Counted from the stretch's first letter, positions 31,784-40,623 are shown. The stretch: 64,000 bases of DNA from Mogibacterium sp. (GCA_017510725.1 JAFWMD010000072.1:1-64000); one strand, 5' to 3'. A program made the numbers and translations. Notes: generated from the letters alone by a model not told the origin.

Positions 31784-32760
31784 TATCTGATTTCTCCGTT
31801 TGCTGATATTGTCTCTATTATAACCTCTATTGCCATGCATATGTCGCTGATTTCCATAAACGGCTTGTCCGTATGACCCTGCTCCTTTATGTACGGTACG
31901 TGTATGAAGCCGGTCGGAACATCGCCTCTGTTATGATCGAGCATGCTGTAAAACAGGGAGTTGCAGACATAAGTGCCTGCATCATCCGATATCTCGCATG
32001 GAATGTCCCGCGCTGCCAGTACATCAACTATTTTTCCGACAGGCAATGTGGAGCTCAGTGTGTCCGGACCTTTTTCCGAAATGCGCTCGTGATCCGCAAT
32101 GTACCCTGCATTGTCCGGTGCCTCGCAGTCCATAAGGTTTTTAGCACTGGTTTCCGGTGATATTGCGCTGCGTCCTCCTGCCTGGCCAAGCATTATAACA
32201 GCTGCCGGCTGCAGTCTGTCGTACTCTGAAATCGCAATTTCCGCAGATCTGCCGTACTCCACCGGCAGCAAAAGCTTTCGGATGGCATAACCGCTGCTTT
32301 CATCAGGCAGCATCCCGAGAACCTCTGCTGTAGGATTAAGAGTCTCTCCTCCGAATGGCTCAAACGCTGTTACGAGTATTGTCCTACGCCAGATAAACCT
32401 TACGGTCTCTTCGTCCTGACGCTCAACGGTGAAGCCGAGATTCCTGTATATCTGGAATGCGTAGCGTTCACGCGGTATCTCGTATCTTATGGTCTCAAGC
32501 CCTGAGTTCTGAAGATCTTCCATCAGGAGCTCAAGCAGCTCGGTGCCTATGCCATATTCGGCATATTGGCCCTTGAGGTTCATCTTCATCACTGCCTCTT
32601 TGCCGTTATCGCTTACCTCGGCATAAGAAAGACCGGCGAGCTCATCGCCTATCTTCGCAACAAAACGATGACCTCCCATGTTATCTACATGGTAGCTGTC
32701 TTCATATGGCCATCCCATACGTCTCGTAGCAAGATATTTTTTAAGTTCGTCTTTTTTCAT
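31783..32760 (-). CDS. GNAT acetyltransferase - pyroglutamyl-peptidase I fusion
   Basis: Residues ~1-128 (from ATG 32760) are a GNAT domain (HRFVAKIGDELAGLSYAEVS, acetyl-CoA loop GQYAEYGIGTELL, and YRNLGFTVE). From ~130 a complete C15 peptidase follows: ILVTAFEPFGGETLNPT, GQAGGRSAISPETSAKN (catalytic Glu), GTYVCNSLFYSML (catalytic Cys) and GFIHVPY (catalytic His). The enzyme should remove N-terminal pyroglutamate; coupling to an N-acetyltransferase in one chain is unusual. The start at 32760 overlaps the preceding gene by 20 bp; an extension to 32814 has no site. It is coupled to a lipoprotein and an AlkZ-related gene. Confidence 0.88.
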   Translation of the reverse strand: MKKDELKKYLATRRMGWPYEDSYHVDNMGGHRFVAKIGDELAGLSYAEVSDNGKEAVMKMNLKGQYAEYGIGTELLELLMEDLQNSGLETIRYEIPRERYAFQIYRNLGFTVERQDEETVRFIWRRTILVTAFEPFGGETLNPTAEVLGMLPDESSGYAIRKLLLPVEYGRSAEIAISEYDRLQPAAVIMLGQAGGRSAISPETSAKNLMDCEAPDNAGYIADHERISEKGPDTLSSTLPVGKIVDVLAARDIPCEISDDAGTYVCNSLFYSMLDHNRGDVPTGFIHVPYIKEQGHTDKPFMEISDICMAIEVIIETISANGEIR

Positions 32761-33487
32761 TGCAATTCCAGTCCCCCATGATTTCTCTACCGGCAGCAGT
32801 CTGCCGGTCATCATATTGGTCTTTCCTAATGCCGGATCTCAGACACAGCAGACTGCACTGCGCGCCTGTAAACGCCCAGAACAGCAGCATCACTATATTC
32901 TCCAGGATCACCAGCGCTCCGGCTTTTTCGTAGTCCAGGAACGCAAACGGGACCCGGAAAAACAGATAGTCCGTCATTCCGTTGCGCAGGAAAAGCCACA
33001 GACCTATACCCGCAATGCAGCAGAAAGCAGCGGAAACAAGCGTCTTTTTTCTGTCCTCGAGCTTCATCCCTGCAGTCATTGCCGGGATATGCAGACCCAG
33101 ATGCAGGCCCATCAGTACGAAAGACCAGTGAGACATGGACAGGTGCATCCTTCTCGCAAACGATACCGGCGCCATGCCATACAGGAACGGCACCGCATGA
33201 CCGCTCATTGACATCCCGCAGAATGCCGTCAGCGCGAACGACAACAACAGCAGTATGTTGACTGCTGTTGTCACAATTCTGTACGGGCGGTACTTGCCTT
33301 TGAAAAGCGCAGCGTACCACTTTCTGTTGAGGATCTGATGGCCGATCACAAGAACCGTCATCCCTATCCCGATCCATTCATGCAGCACCTCTCCTGTCAC
33401 CTGATATGCCATCAGGAAGAGAAGAAGGACAGACATGCACACATCTATGATCCTTTTGATCAAATTGTTATTATGCTTCTTCTGCAT
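32741..33487 (-). CDS. DUF4405 membrane protein (cytochrome b-like)
   Basis: The 248-aa integral membrane protein has about six helices and conserved His residues in helix positions typical of di-heme cytochrome b folds (LHEWIGIGMTVLVIGHQILN, HLSMSHWSFVLMGLHLGLHI). It matches the DUF4405 pattern and is probably a heme-binding membrane electron carrier. The end overlaps the GNAT-peptidase gene by about 20 bp, making it first in that operon, although the flavodoxin lipoprotein gene (33506) lies only 18 bp upstream and may be part of the same unit. Confidence 0.8.
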   Translation of the reverse strand: MQKKHNNNLIKRIIDVCMSVLLLFLMAYQVTGEVLHEWIGIGMTVLVIGHQILNRKWYAALFKGKYRPYRIVTTAVNILLLLSFALTAFCGMSMSGHAVPFLYGMAPVSFARRMHLSMSHWSFVLMGLHLGLHIPAMTAGMKLEDRKKTLVSAAFCCIAGIGLWLFLRNGMTDYLFFRVPFAFLDYEKAGALVILENIVMLLFWAFTGAQCSLLCLRSGIRKDQYDDRQTAAGREIMGDWNCNEKRRT

Positions 33488-33505
33488 AAACTTAACTCCC
33501 GGTTT

Positions 33506-34153
33506 TTATTTCAGGCCATCAATCCATGCCTGAATCTCTTCTTCAGATGCACCTTCTCCGAAGCGCTCTCCGTCAAGCCAGTTGCCGCTGCCTGCATTGG
33601 ATTCGAGATTCTTTCCGCTCATTCCGATTCCGCTGCTGCTTGATGTGCAGAACGGGATCATGGTTATTCCGTCAAAGTCGTAGCTCTCCACGAATGTATC
33701 CATGATGCGAGGCTCCTCGCCCCACCAGATCGGGAATCCGATGTAAATGGTCGAATAGCCCTCAAGTGATGCAGGATCGCTACCTATTTCCGGACGGGCT
33801 GACTTGTCATTCTGCTCATGAGTAGTACGGCTGTCTGAATCATTCCAGTCAAGATCAGCGCTTGTATACTCCTGGGCAGGTTTGATTTCGTAGATATCCG
33901 CGCCTGTGATCGATGCGATCTTTTCAGCAACACCCTTCGTGTTTCCGGTCGCTGAAAAATACACGACCAGAACATCGCTTCCGTCCTGTGCACCAGTCGA
34001 TGCGGTTTCGTCCGGTGCTGCTTCCTGCTCTTCAGTCTGAGCAGTCTCAGTTTCTGCTGGCTCTTCAGCTGTGTCATTTGTTTTGCTGCAGCCTGCAAAT
34101 ACCAGTAATGAAAGGATCAGCAGCGCAGCAATAACTTTTATTCGTTTACTCAT
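33506..34153 (-). CDS. Flavodoxin-domain lipoprotein
   Basis: A lipoprotein signal peptide (IAALLILSLLVFAGC) and a Glu/Thr/Ala-rich linker (about residues 23-57) precede a flavodoxin domain: VLVVYFSATGNTKGVAEKIA (FMN phosphate loop), ADLDWNDSDSRTTHEQND, IYIGFPIWWGEEPRIMDTF, MIPFCTSSSSGIG. The FMN protein is therefore expected on the outer face of the membrane, next to a cytochrome b-like DUF4405 protein that could be its electron donor. A cytoplasmic relative lies at 36808. Length is 215 aa. Confidence 0.88.
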   Translation of the reverse strand: MSKRIKVIAALLILSLLVFAGCSKTNDTAEEPAETETAQTEEQEAAPDETASTGAQDGSDVLVVYFSATGNTKGVAEKIASITGADIYEIKPAQEYTSADLDWNDSDSRTTHEQNDKSARPEIGSDPASLEGYSTIYIGFPIWWGEEPRIMDTFVESYDFDGITMIPFCTSSSSGIGMSGKNLESNAGSGNWLDGERFGEGASEEEIQAWIDGLK

Positions 34154-34186
34154 CTCAATATCCTCACTAAATCTTCGATTTGTATA

Positions 34187-35326
34187 CTAGAAGCTGTTCT
34201 CTGTCAGCCATTCAACTGCTTTCTTTACCATATCCGTGATGTCTCTGCCATCCTCAGTGAATACTCTCTGCTTTGACAGTCCGTCATGGAAGTCGACATG
34301 CTCCGCCTCTGCGAACGCATTCTTCAAGTAGTTATTATCATCCGAGAAACCCGGGTCCGGCTGGATCTGGCAAATACTGTAGGCCTGAAGTATAGCGCTG
34401 ACCGGAACACCGTGGTACATGATATCCTTGTACTGCTCGATCTCACTCTGTCTGATCGGTGCGCTTTCACGGTAAATGCGCATCGCTTCTGCAAGCACCC
34501 TGCGATCCTCATCCGTCAGTCTTTCAGCTGCGTTGCTCGTGGCCGTGTTGTCCTTCACCTGCTCAAGTTTGCTCATTCCTGAAAGGACTGCGATCACATC
34601 ATCCAGATCAAGGCAGAAACGCACGGACCAGGATGCTATCGACCAGTCAGGATGTGCTGCCTTCATCAGTTTCTCTGCTTCTTCCGGAAGTTTAGCAAGC
34701 CCGCCGCCTTTTACAGCTTCCATGATGACCACCTTGCGTCCGTGCTTGCGGATCACATCGTAGCAGAGTCCTGCCTGCACGAGCTCACTGTCCCAGTCAA
34801 TAGGGTTCAGAGCGATCTGTACAAACTCTATCTCAGGATGTTCTGTCAGCACGCGGTCGAGCAGCTTTGCGGACGAATGGAATGAAATGCCGAGGTGGCG
34901 GATCTTTCCGTCCTCTTTCCACTTTTTTGCATGGTCGAAAAGATGCGTCGTTTTTACGATACCGCCCTTTCCGTCATATCCGTCATAATAGACAGTCTGA
35001 ATGTTATGAAGGAGGTAATAATCCACATAATCCACTCCGAGGTGCTCAAGCTGACTCTGGAAAATCTCCTCGATCTTTTCCTCCGGAATCATCATGAATG
35101 TCGGGAACTTCGTCGCGACAGTATAGCTGTCTCTCGGATGACGCTCAACGAGCGCCTTACGGGTTGCCTCTTCACTTTTGCCGTCGTGATATACATAACT
35201 TGTATCAAAGTACGTATAGCCTGCTTCCAGAAAAGCATCTACCATATCATTCAGCTGATCATAGTCAAAATCAGTAGGACCGGAGATAACCGGAAGTCTC
35301 ATCATACCGAAACCTAAATTCTTCAT
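34187..35326 (-). CDS. Aldo/keto reductase
   Basis: This is an AKR barrel (LGFGMMRLPV, YTYFDTSYVYHDGKSEEATR with catalytic Asp-Tyr, VDYYLLHNI, IRHLGISFHSS, KVVIMEAVKGGGLAKLP) of 379 aa. Its C-terminal extension resembles that of ferredoxin-linked AKRs, but the Cys ladders of the 29478 enzyme are absent. The true start is ATG 35326 with AAAGGAG 8 nt upstream; a GTG at 35344 overlaps the site. It is part of a run of co-directional redox genes (CMD protein, AKR, flavodoxin, TetR). Confidence 0.9.
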   Translation of the reverse strand: MKNLGFGMMRLPVISGPTDFDYDQLNDMVDAFLEAGYTYFDTSYVYHDGKSEEATRKALVERHPRDSYTVATKFPTFMMIPEEKIEEIFQSQLEHLGVDYVDYYLLHNIQTVYYDGYDGKGGIVKTTHLFDHAKKWKEDGKIRHLGISFHSSAKLLDRVLTEHPEIEFVQIALNPIDWDSELVQAGLCYDVIRKHGRKVVIMEAVKGGGLAKLPEEAEKLMKAAHPDWSIASWSVRFCLDLDDVIAVLSGMSKLEQVKDNTATSNAAERLTDEDRRVLAEAMRIYRESAPIRQSEIEQYKDIMYHGVPVSAILQAYSICQIQPDPGFSDDNNYLKNAFAEAEHVDFHDGLSKQRVFTEDGRDITDMVKKAVEWLTENSF

Positions 35327-35364
35327 GTAATCCACTCCTTTCACAATTAGAATTTATTTTACTT

Positions 35365-35688
35365 TTAGCTCCATACTTCCTTTGCAAGGCGAAATACTGC
35401 CCAGCCTTTTGGCCAGCCTACATACATCGTAGCATGTGTGATGATGGCCGCGATCTCTTCTTTAGTCACGCCGTGTGCCTTGGCGTTCTGCAGATGATAT
35501 GTAAGCGATGAATCCGTAATGCCTGATGCCATCAGCGATACGACAGTGATGATGCACTTTGTCTTCACGTCGATTGCTTCCTCATTCCAGACTTCGCCGA
35601 ACAGCACATCATCATTCAGGTGCGCAAACATCGGTGCGAATTCTCCAAGCTGGTCTCTGCCTGCTGTCTGTACGATCTTTTCACTCAT
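35365..35688 (-). CDS. Carboxymuconolactone decarboxylase family protein
   Basis: The 107-aa helical protein matches the CMD family (APMFAHLNDDVLFGEVWNEEAID, TKCIITVVSLMASGITDSSLTYHLQNAKAHG, EEIAAIITHATMYVGWPKGW). The CxxC redox pair of AhpD-type members is absent, so it belongs to the decarboxylase-like rather than the peroxidase branch. It often accompanies aldo/keto reductases in anaerobes, as here between two AKR genes. The substrate is unknown. Confidence 0.9.
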   Translation of the reverse strand: MSEKIVQTAGRDQLGEFAPMFAHLNDDVLFGEVWNEEAIDVKTKCIITVVSLMASGITDSSLTYHLQNAKAHGVTKEEIAAIITHATMYVGWPKGWAVFRLAKEVWS

Positions 35689-35694
35689 TTCTAT

Positions 35695-36741
35695 TTACCT
35701 CCCGATCTTCTGGTCTCCTGTCGACCACACATGTTTTTCCTTTGATGCCGCAGGCTTGTTCTGAGCCATTACCCCGGCAAGTGGATGAGGAACATAAGGC
35801 TCCTCAAGATATGCTGTTTCTTCGCCTGACAACTCAAGCCCGACTGCCTTTGCAGCACCTTCAATATGATGGAACTTTGTAGCTCCTACTACAGGTGATG
35901 TTACCTTTGTCAGCAGCCATGCCAGAGAGACCTCTGTCATGCTGACTCCATGCTTATCAGCGAGCTCCGCCACGCGGCTTATGATCACGTTGTCCTGATC
36001 AGCTGTCGCGTCGTATTTGAACTTCGCATAGCTGTCTTCTTCAGCGCGCTTTGTGCCGCCTACTCCAGGAAGTCTCGAAAGTCTTCCGCTGGCCAGTGCG
36101 CTGTACGGAGTCAGAGCGATATTCTCTTCATCACAGTAAGGCACCATCTCGCGTTCCTCCTCACGGAAGATCAGATTGTAGTGGCCCTGCACTGAGACGA
36201 ACTTCGCAAATCCCTCTTTATCAGCCAGAGCATTTGCCTTTGCGAGCTGCCATGCAAAGCAGTTGGAGATACCTATGTATCTGGCCTTACCTGCTTTCAC
36301 GACGTTGTTGAGGCCTTCCATGATGTCATGGATCGGAGTATTCCAGTCCCACATGTGATAGATATACAGGTCAACATAGTCCATGCCGAGGTTCTTAAGG
36401 CTGGTGTTGATCATATTCTCTATATGCTGCTGCCCGCTGATACCCTGCTCGATCTCTTCAGGAGTGCGCGGCAGGAATTTAGTCGCTACAACGACTTCGT
36501 CGCGCTTAGCAAAGTCGCGCAGAGCTCTTCCGACAAACTGCTCACTGGTACCGCTCTGGTATGCAATTGCTGTGTCATAGAAATTGACTCCGAGATCCAG
36601 TCCACGTCTGATGATCTCTCTTGAGTTTTCTTCATCGAGCGTCCAGCTGTGCTGGCCTCTTGCCGAATCGCCAAAGCCCATGCATCCCATGCAGATGCGG
36701 GATACGTTAAGATCTGAATTGCCAAGCTTTATATATTTCAT
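35695..36741 (-). CDS. Aldo/keto reductase (AKR, third copy)
   Basis: This 348-aa AKR of the YajO/YhdN type has a complete barrel: RICMGCMGFGD, VNFYDTAIAYQSGTSEQFVG with catalytic Asp-Tyr, VDLYIYHMWDWNTP, ARYIGISNCFAWQLA, and SPVVGATKFHHIEGAAKAVG near the end. It should reduce carbonyl compounds with NADPH; the substrate is unknown. Only 6 bp separate its stop from the downstream CMD gene. The flavodoxin gene lies 67 bp upstream. It is clearly diverged from the 34187 and 29478 enzymes, so this is not a recent duplication. Confidence 0.92.
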   Translation of the reverse strand: MKYIKLGNSDLNVSRICMGCMGFGDSARGQHSWTLDEENSREIIRRGLDLGVNFYDTAIAYQSGTSEQFVGRALRDFAKRDEVVVATKFLPRTPEEIEQGISGQQHIENMINTSLKNLGMDYVDLYIYHMWDWNTPIHDIMEGLNNVVKAGKARYIGISNCFAWQLAKANALADKEGFAKFVSVQGHYNLIFREEEREMVPYCDEENIALTPYSALASGRLSRLPGVGGTKRAEEDSYAKFKYDATADQDNVIISRVAELADKHGVSMTEVSLAWLLTKVTSPVVGATKFHHIEGAAKAVGLELSGEETAYLEEPYVPHPLAGVMAQNKPAASKEKHVWSTGDQKIGR

Positions 36742-36807
36742 TTAACGTTCACTCCTGTCTTTTTAGTTTAATCCTTTAGTTTCTTCAGAAGCTCTTCAGG
36801 GCGGTTA

Positions 36808-37281
36808 CTATAGTGCCTTATCAAGCCAGTTTCTGATAGTGGTTTCGTTCGGCCGGTTGATCTGAACGCCTTTACCCCACTTCACATTGCCGCTGACGTT
36901 TTTGTGAAGCTCTGTGTCGCTTCTGCCGACTCCGCTTCCGCCTGATGTGCAGAACGGGATGATCGTCTTTCCGGAGAAATCGTAGCTCTCCAGGAATGTT
37001 TCAATGATCCTCGGCGCTACGCCCCACCAGATCGGGAATCCGATTATTACGGTATCGTAGGAATCCATATCGCTTACTCTGCCTGCGATTGCCGGTCTTG
37101 CTGACGGGTCGTTCATCTCTACGCTGCTGCGGCTCCTGCTGTTCATATAGTTAAGGTCGGCATTTGTATATTTCTCTGCCGGGACGATCTCAAAGAAATC
37201 GCCGCCGCTTACCCTTGCGATCTCCTCGCCTACGCGCTTAGTAACTCCGCTTGCCGAGAATACTGCTACTAACGTCTTCAT
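36808..37281 (-). CDS. Flavodoxin
   Basis: This is a 157-aa cytoplasmic flavodoxin: VAVFSASGVTKRVGEEIA at the N-terminus (FMN loop), ADLNYMNSRSRSSVEMNDPSARP, IIGFPIWWGVAPRIIETFLES, IIPFCTSGGSGVG. It is about 45% similar by eye to the lipoprotein flavodoxin at 33506, without a signal peptide. It overlaps the TetR regulator by 4 bp (ATGA), so the two are co-translated, and it precedes the AKR-CMD-AKR genes. The whole run probably forms one stress- or substrate-induced redox unit. Confidence 0.92.
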   Translation of the reverse strand: MKTLVAVFSASGVTKRVGEEIARVSGGDFFEIVPAEKYTNADLNYMNSRSRSSVEMNDPSARPAIAGRVSDMDSYDTVIIGFPIWWGVAPRIIETFLESYDFSGKTIIPFCTSGGSGVGRSDTELHKNVSGNVKWGKGVQINRPNETTIRNWLDKAL

Positions 37282-37919
37282 TTTCTAAGTTCCTCCTGAT
37301 TCTTAAGTAACTGTATAAGGCAGTTATATGTGATTTCATAGATTGTCTGATATTTATAATCAATTTCCGCTTCCTTCATGGCCTCTTTCTGCTTTGCTGT
37401 TACCTCAGCATAAGGATAGATGCCGAACATGAACGGAAAGAATACGTATAGGATCTGATCAGCTTCCGGCTGGGAGAGCCCGGAACAATGCTTATCAAGT
37501 ATCATCCTGAAATTCCTGATTGATCGTCCGTATGCCCTCTTGAATGATGTCAGAAGCTCGCCTCTGCTGTTTTCTTCCATGTCGAAGTTGTTCATTGAAA
37601 GAAGTCTCAGAAGCTGCGCCCTTCTCTCAAGAGACTTAGCAATCAGATCAGCCAGCTGATCTCCGGAGTATTCCTGATCACTGTTCAGGATCATTTCAAG
37701 ATCAGTGTTCCATCTGTCATATTCACGCTCAAATAACGCAAGGAATATTTCTTCTTTACTTTGGAAGTAGTTATATATCGTAGGTCGCGAAAAGGATGTG
37801 ACTTTACCGATTTCCTTCAGGGTAATGTCCCTGAAGCTCATCGTCTGATACAGCTGCTCGCATGCATTAACGATCTCTTCCCTTCGCTGTGCGATGATAT
37901 CAGGTGTTCCTTTGAACAT
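37278..37919 (-). CDS. TetR family transcriptional regulator
   Basis: The N-terminal TetR helix-turn-helix (AQRREEIVNACEQLYQTMSFRDITLKEIGKVTSFSRPTIYNYFQSKEEIF, shown only as a location: residues about 9-58) is followed by a helical ligand domain, 213 aa in all. It is the first gene of the flavodoxin-AKR unit and overlaps it. Twin perfect palindromes sit over its promoter (37941-37993), the usual autorepression arrangement. GAAAGGAG precedes the ATG. The ligand is unknown. Confidence 0.92.
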   Translation of the reverse strand: MFKGTPDIIAQRREEIVNACEQLYQTMSFRDITLKEIGKVTSFSRPTIYNYFQSKEEIFLALFEREYDRWNTDLEMILNSDQEYSGDQLADLIAKSLERRAQLLRLLSMNNFDMEENSRGELLTSFKRAYGRSIRNFRMILDKHCSGLSQPEADQILYVFFPFMFGIYPYAEVTAKQKEAMKEAEIDYKYQTIYEITYNCLIQLLKNQEELRK

Positions 37920-37940
37920 GATTTTTTCTCCTTTCAGTCG

Positions 37941-37993
37941 GTTGACACTGTGTCAACAATTGAATTGTAGCACCCCGTTGACACCGTGTCAAC
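37941..37993 (-). promoter_or_regulatory. TetR promoter with two GTTGACAC-N-GTGTCAAC operators
   Basis: Two perfect 8-1-8 palindromes at 37941-37957 and 37977-37993 are centred 36 bp apart. On the - strand TTGACA (+ 37987-37992), a 17-bp spacer and TACAAT (+ 37964-37969) form a near-consensus promoter: the upstream operator contains the -35 and the downstream operator covers the start region. Confidence 0.88.
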
Positions 37994-38029
37994 CATCTTT
38001 TTTGGAAGTTTTTTGCATTTTATATACTC

Positions 38030-38055
38030 AAAAAAAGGGCTTTTCAGCCCTTTTG
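38030..38055. terminator. Terminator, bidirectional
   Basis: AAAGGGCT-TTTC-AGCCCTTT flanked by A- and T-runs; on the - strand it ends the serine hydrolase gene. Confidence 0.85.
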
Positions 38056-38097
38056 TAAATGTATTAGTACTAAAAAAATCAATGTACTTCAATCAGT

Positions 38098-39522
38098 CTA
38101 TACACGTTTGAACATTTCCGGTTTGATTCCCGGGGTGCCTTCCATTACCACAGCAAGACCGGCAATCTCCCCGTCCTCATAAACGAACTCTGCAGGAACT
38201 GCTGTCCCGAGTACAGGAAGCATCAGGTCGAACGTATCATAATTGTAATGTATCAGCATAGCCGGCAGTCCGTTCCAGGTTCCTGCGAGTCCCTGCTCTG
38301 TCATGGCAAATTCCATCGTTCCGAATCCCGGATGCTCGTATTTACCGGCATATTCTTCGATTGCTTTGGCCGGTGTCGTATCAGGAACTTTCGCCTCTTC
38401 CTTTGCCTGCATTCCCGCCATCATGCCGTTCATCAGGTTCGCAAACACTTCGTTGAATCTTGCCGACCAGTCAGGAATATCCGCTACTCCCAGAACTTCA
38501 TCTGAAGCATAGTGACCAAGTGCATTGACAGAGAAGCTGGATGTCGCATTGGACAGTGCAACTATGGCAAATTTTTCATCAGGTATGAGAGTCATCTGAG
38601 CGGAGAACCCATTGGTGTTGCCACCGTGGTTGATCAGCTTCTTTCCTCTGTAGATATCTGTGAACCAACCGAGTCCGTATTCTGCTTTCTCTGTCTCAGG
38701 GAAATCCCAGAAGTACGGGGTTCCGTTCATCTGAGGGCTGTGCATCTCGGTCATCATTGCCTCACTGACCAGACGCCTGCCTTCCCATGTTCCATCTCCC
38801 AGCTGGAACATTGCGAATTTCGCCATGTCTTCTGCAGTCGAAACGATTGCTCCGGATGGCGAAAACGCTCCAAGGTGCATATATGGAGGTTCCATGAATG
38901 ACTCACCCGTGAACACATATCCCTTTGATGTTTTTTCGTATTTTGCAAGCGATTCCACTTCGAAGTCGCTCGATGTCATACCGAGCGGTGCAAAGATCCT
39001 CTCTCTGACGAAATCTTCATATGTTTTTCCGGACAGAATGTCGACGAGATATCCTGCCAGTGAGACCATCTGATTCGAGTACATGAATGCGGTGCGGAAA
39101 GGCGCGAATGTCTGCAGGTATTCGAGGGACCTGACCATCTTTTCCTTGTCGTCTGTTGCTGCGTAAATCGCCTGAAGATCATACTTTGGTGTGCCTGTGC
39201 GGTGGCACATGAGATCCCTGGCGGTGACATTTTCCGTAAGCTCCTGGTTGTTCAGCTTAAGCCATGGTATGTATTTGATTACAGGTGTGTCCCAGTCCAG
39301 CTTCCCTTCATCGGCAAGCATTGCCAGAGCCAGCGAAGTGAATGTCTTTGTGATCGAACCGATCGGGAGCACGGTGTCCCCTGTCATCGGCAGGTCTTCT
39401 TCGACATTCCTTTTTCCGTAGCCTTCAACACATACCAGTTCACCGCCCTTAATAAGGGCAACGCTCATACCTGCTACGTTATAATCTTCCATTAGTTTTG
39501 TGATAATCTTTTCCATCCTCAT
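38098..39522 (-). CDS. Serine hydrolase (class C beta-lactamase/esterase family) with DUF3471-like tail
   Basis: Penicillin-binding-type serine hydrolase motifs are present: SITK (SxxK nucleophile), YSN in MYSNQMVSLAGYL, and HGGNTNG (KTG equivalent). The C-terminal ~100 residues (EYAGKYEHPGFGTMEFAMTE onward) match DUF3471. No signal peptide is seen, so it acts in the cytoplasm, probably on D-amino acid or small peptide substrates. It follows the dipeptide epimerase, whose TGA overlaps this ATG (TGATG); a second ATG two codons on (39516) is equally well placed behind AAAGGAG. The epimerase-hydrolase pairing suggests muropeptide or D-peptide recycling. Confidence 0.88.
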   Translation of the reverse strand: MRMEKIITKLMEDYNVAGMSVALIKGGELVCVEGYGKRNVEEDLPMTGDTVLPIGSITKTFTSLALAMLADEGKLDWDTPVIKYIPWLKLNNQELTENVTARDLMCHRTGTPKYDLQAIYAATDDKEKMVRSLEYLQTFAPFRTAFMYSNQMVSLAGYLVDILSGKTYEDFVRERIFAPLGMTSSDFEVESLAKYEKTSKGYVFTGESFMEPPYMHLGAFSPSGAIVSTAEDMAKFAMFQLGDGTWEGRRLVSEAMMTEMHSPQMNGTPYFWDFPETEKAEYGLGWFTDIYRGKKLINHGGNTNGFSAQMTLIPDEKFAIVALSNATSSFSVNALGHYASDEVLGVADIPDWSARFNEVFANLMNGMMAGMQAKEEAKVPDTTPAKAIEEYAGKYEHPGFGTMEFAMTEQGLAGTWNGLPAMLIHYNYDTFDLMLPVLGTAVPAEFVYEDGEIAGLAVVMEGTPGIKPEMFKRV

Positions 39523-40598
39523 CAGTCTCCTTTCACAATACACCCTATTCCCGGAGCATCCCACAACGTGACATGTCCTCCACTGTGGTCGAATCCACCG
39601 TAAACGTCCTCCTGCTTCAATATGTATACGGAATCAAGATCAACGTCCTTTATGTTGTCCGTTGCAGCTGCAAGGTGCATGCCTGCAAGGTTGCCGAGCG
39701 TGCTCTCACCCATGCAGCCTATCATACACGGAATTCCGGCTCCTTCGCATATAGCCGCTATCTTGATCGCATTGTATATCCCTCCGCATTTCATGAGCTT
39801 GATGTTTACCACATCCACCGCGCGCATGGCTGCCAGCCTGGATGCATCATATACCGAGTGGCAGCTCTCATCCGCCGCGATCATCACATCCGTACTGTTC
39901 TTTATTTCCCGGAGGCCTTCGAAATCAAAGTCCTTTACCGGCTGCTCAATGAGGTCTACTCCGAGCTCTTCAAGCCTGCGGCTTATAACGACTGTGTCCT
40001 TTACCGACCATCCCTGATTGGCGTCGATCCTTATCTTTATGTCGCTCCCGACCGCTTCGCGTATCTCCTTAATTCTTTCCGCGTCAGTCGCTATGTCTTC
40101 ACCCAGTTTCACCTTGATGATCCCGAAACCTTTGTCAACCCAGGACTTTGCGTCTGCAGCCATTGCGGCAGGCTCATTTATGCCTATCGTCACGTCTGAA
40201 TGGATATGTGGATCGTCACCGCCGAGGTACTTGTAAAGCGGCACTTCCGCTGACTTTGCAGCTATGTCGTAGCATGCGATATCTATCCCGGCCTTAATCG
40301 CTCCATTACCAGCATACATGCTGTCCATTACGCGGTGAATCGAACCAATCGCACGCGGATCCATGCCGATAAGCGCTTTTTTAAGATCATTTCCCACAGA
40401 AATCACGGTCTCAAGATTATCGCCCGTGACATAAGAAAAAGGCGCTGCCTCACCAAAGCCCGTTATACCTTCATCCGTAGTCATTTTAACTATACATGTC
40501 TCCATGTCTACGATTGTGGCAAACGCGACTTTCATCGGTTCTTCGAACCTGAAGCTGCGCACTTCAAACTGAATATCTTTTATTATCATATTACTCAC
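39522..40598 (-). CDS. Dipeptide epimerase (enolase superfamily, MLE subgroup)
   Basis: The enolase-superfamily barrel is complete: KVKLG (Lys-x-Lys base), RIDANQGW, EQPVKD, ADESCHS (metal ligands Asp, Glu, Asp), NIKLMKCGG (second Lys) and GCMGEST. This set is typical of L-Ala-D/L-Glu and related dipeptide epimerases, which recycle peptidoglycan peptides. The start is either the GTG at 40598 or the ATG at 40589; the ribosome-binding sequences are weak for both. Its promoter lies at 40624-40652 within palindromic sequence. The serine hydrolase gene follows with overlap. Confidence 0.9.
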   Translation of the reverse strand: MSNMIIKDIQFEVRSFRFEEPMKVAFATIVDMETCIVKMTTDEGITGFGEAAPFSYVTGDNLETVISVGNDLKKALIGMDPRAIGSIHRVMDSMYAGNGAIKAGIDIACYDIAAKSAEVPLYKYLGGDDPHIHSDVTIGINEPAAMAADAKSWVDKGFGIIKVKLGEDIATDAERIKEIREAVGSDIKIRIDANQGWSVKDTVVISRRLEELGVDLIEQPVKDFDFEGLREIKNSTDVMIAADESCHSVYDASRLAAMRAVDVVNIKLMKCGGIYNAIKIAAICEGAGIPCMIGCMGESTLGNLAGMHLAAATDNIKDVDLDSVYILKQEDVYGGFDHSGGHVTLWDAPGIGCIVKGD

Positions 40599-40623
40599 CC
40601 GTCCAAAGCATATCCTTTGTCAT

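Noticed and set aside
34187..36741. The three aldo/keto reductases as a tandem duplication or assembly error
   Set aside because: Sequences differ throughout and only one has the 4Fe-4S tail; they are distinct family members.
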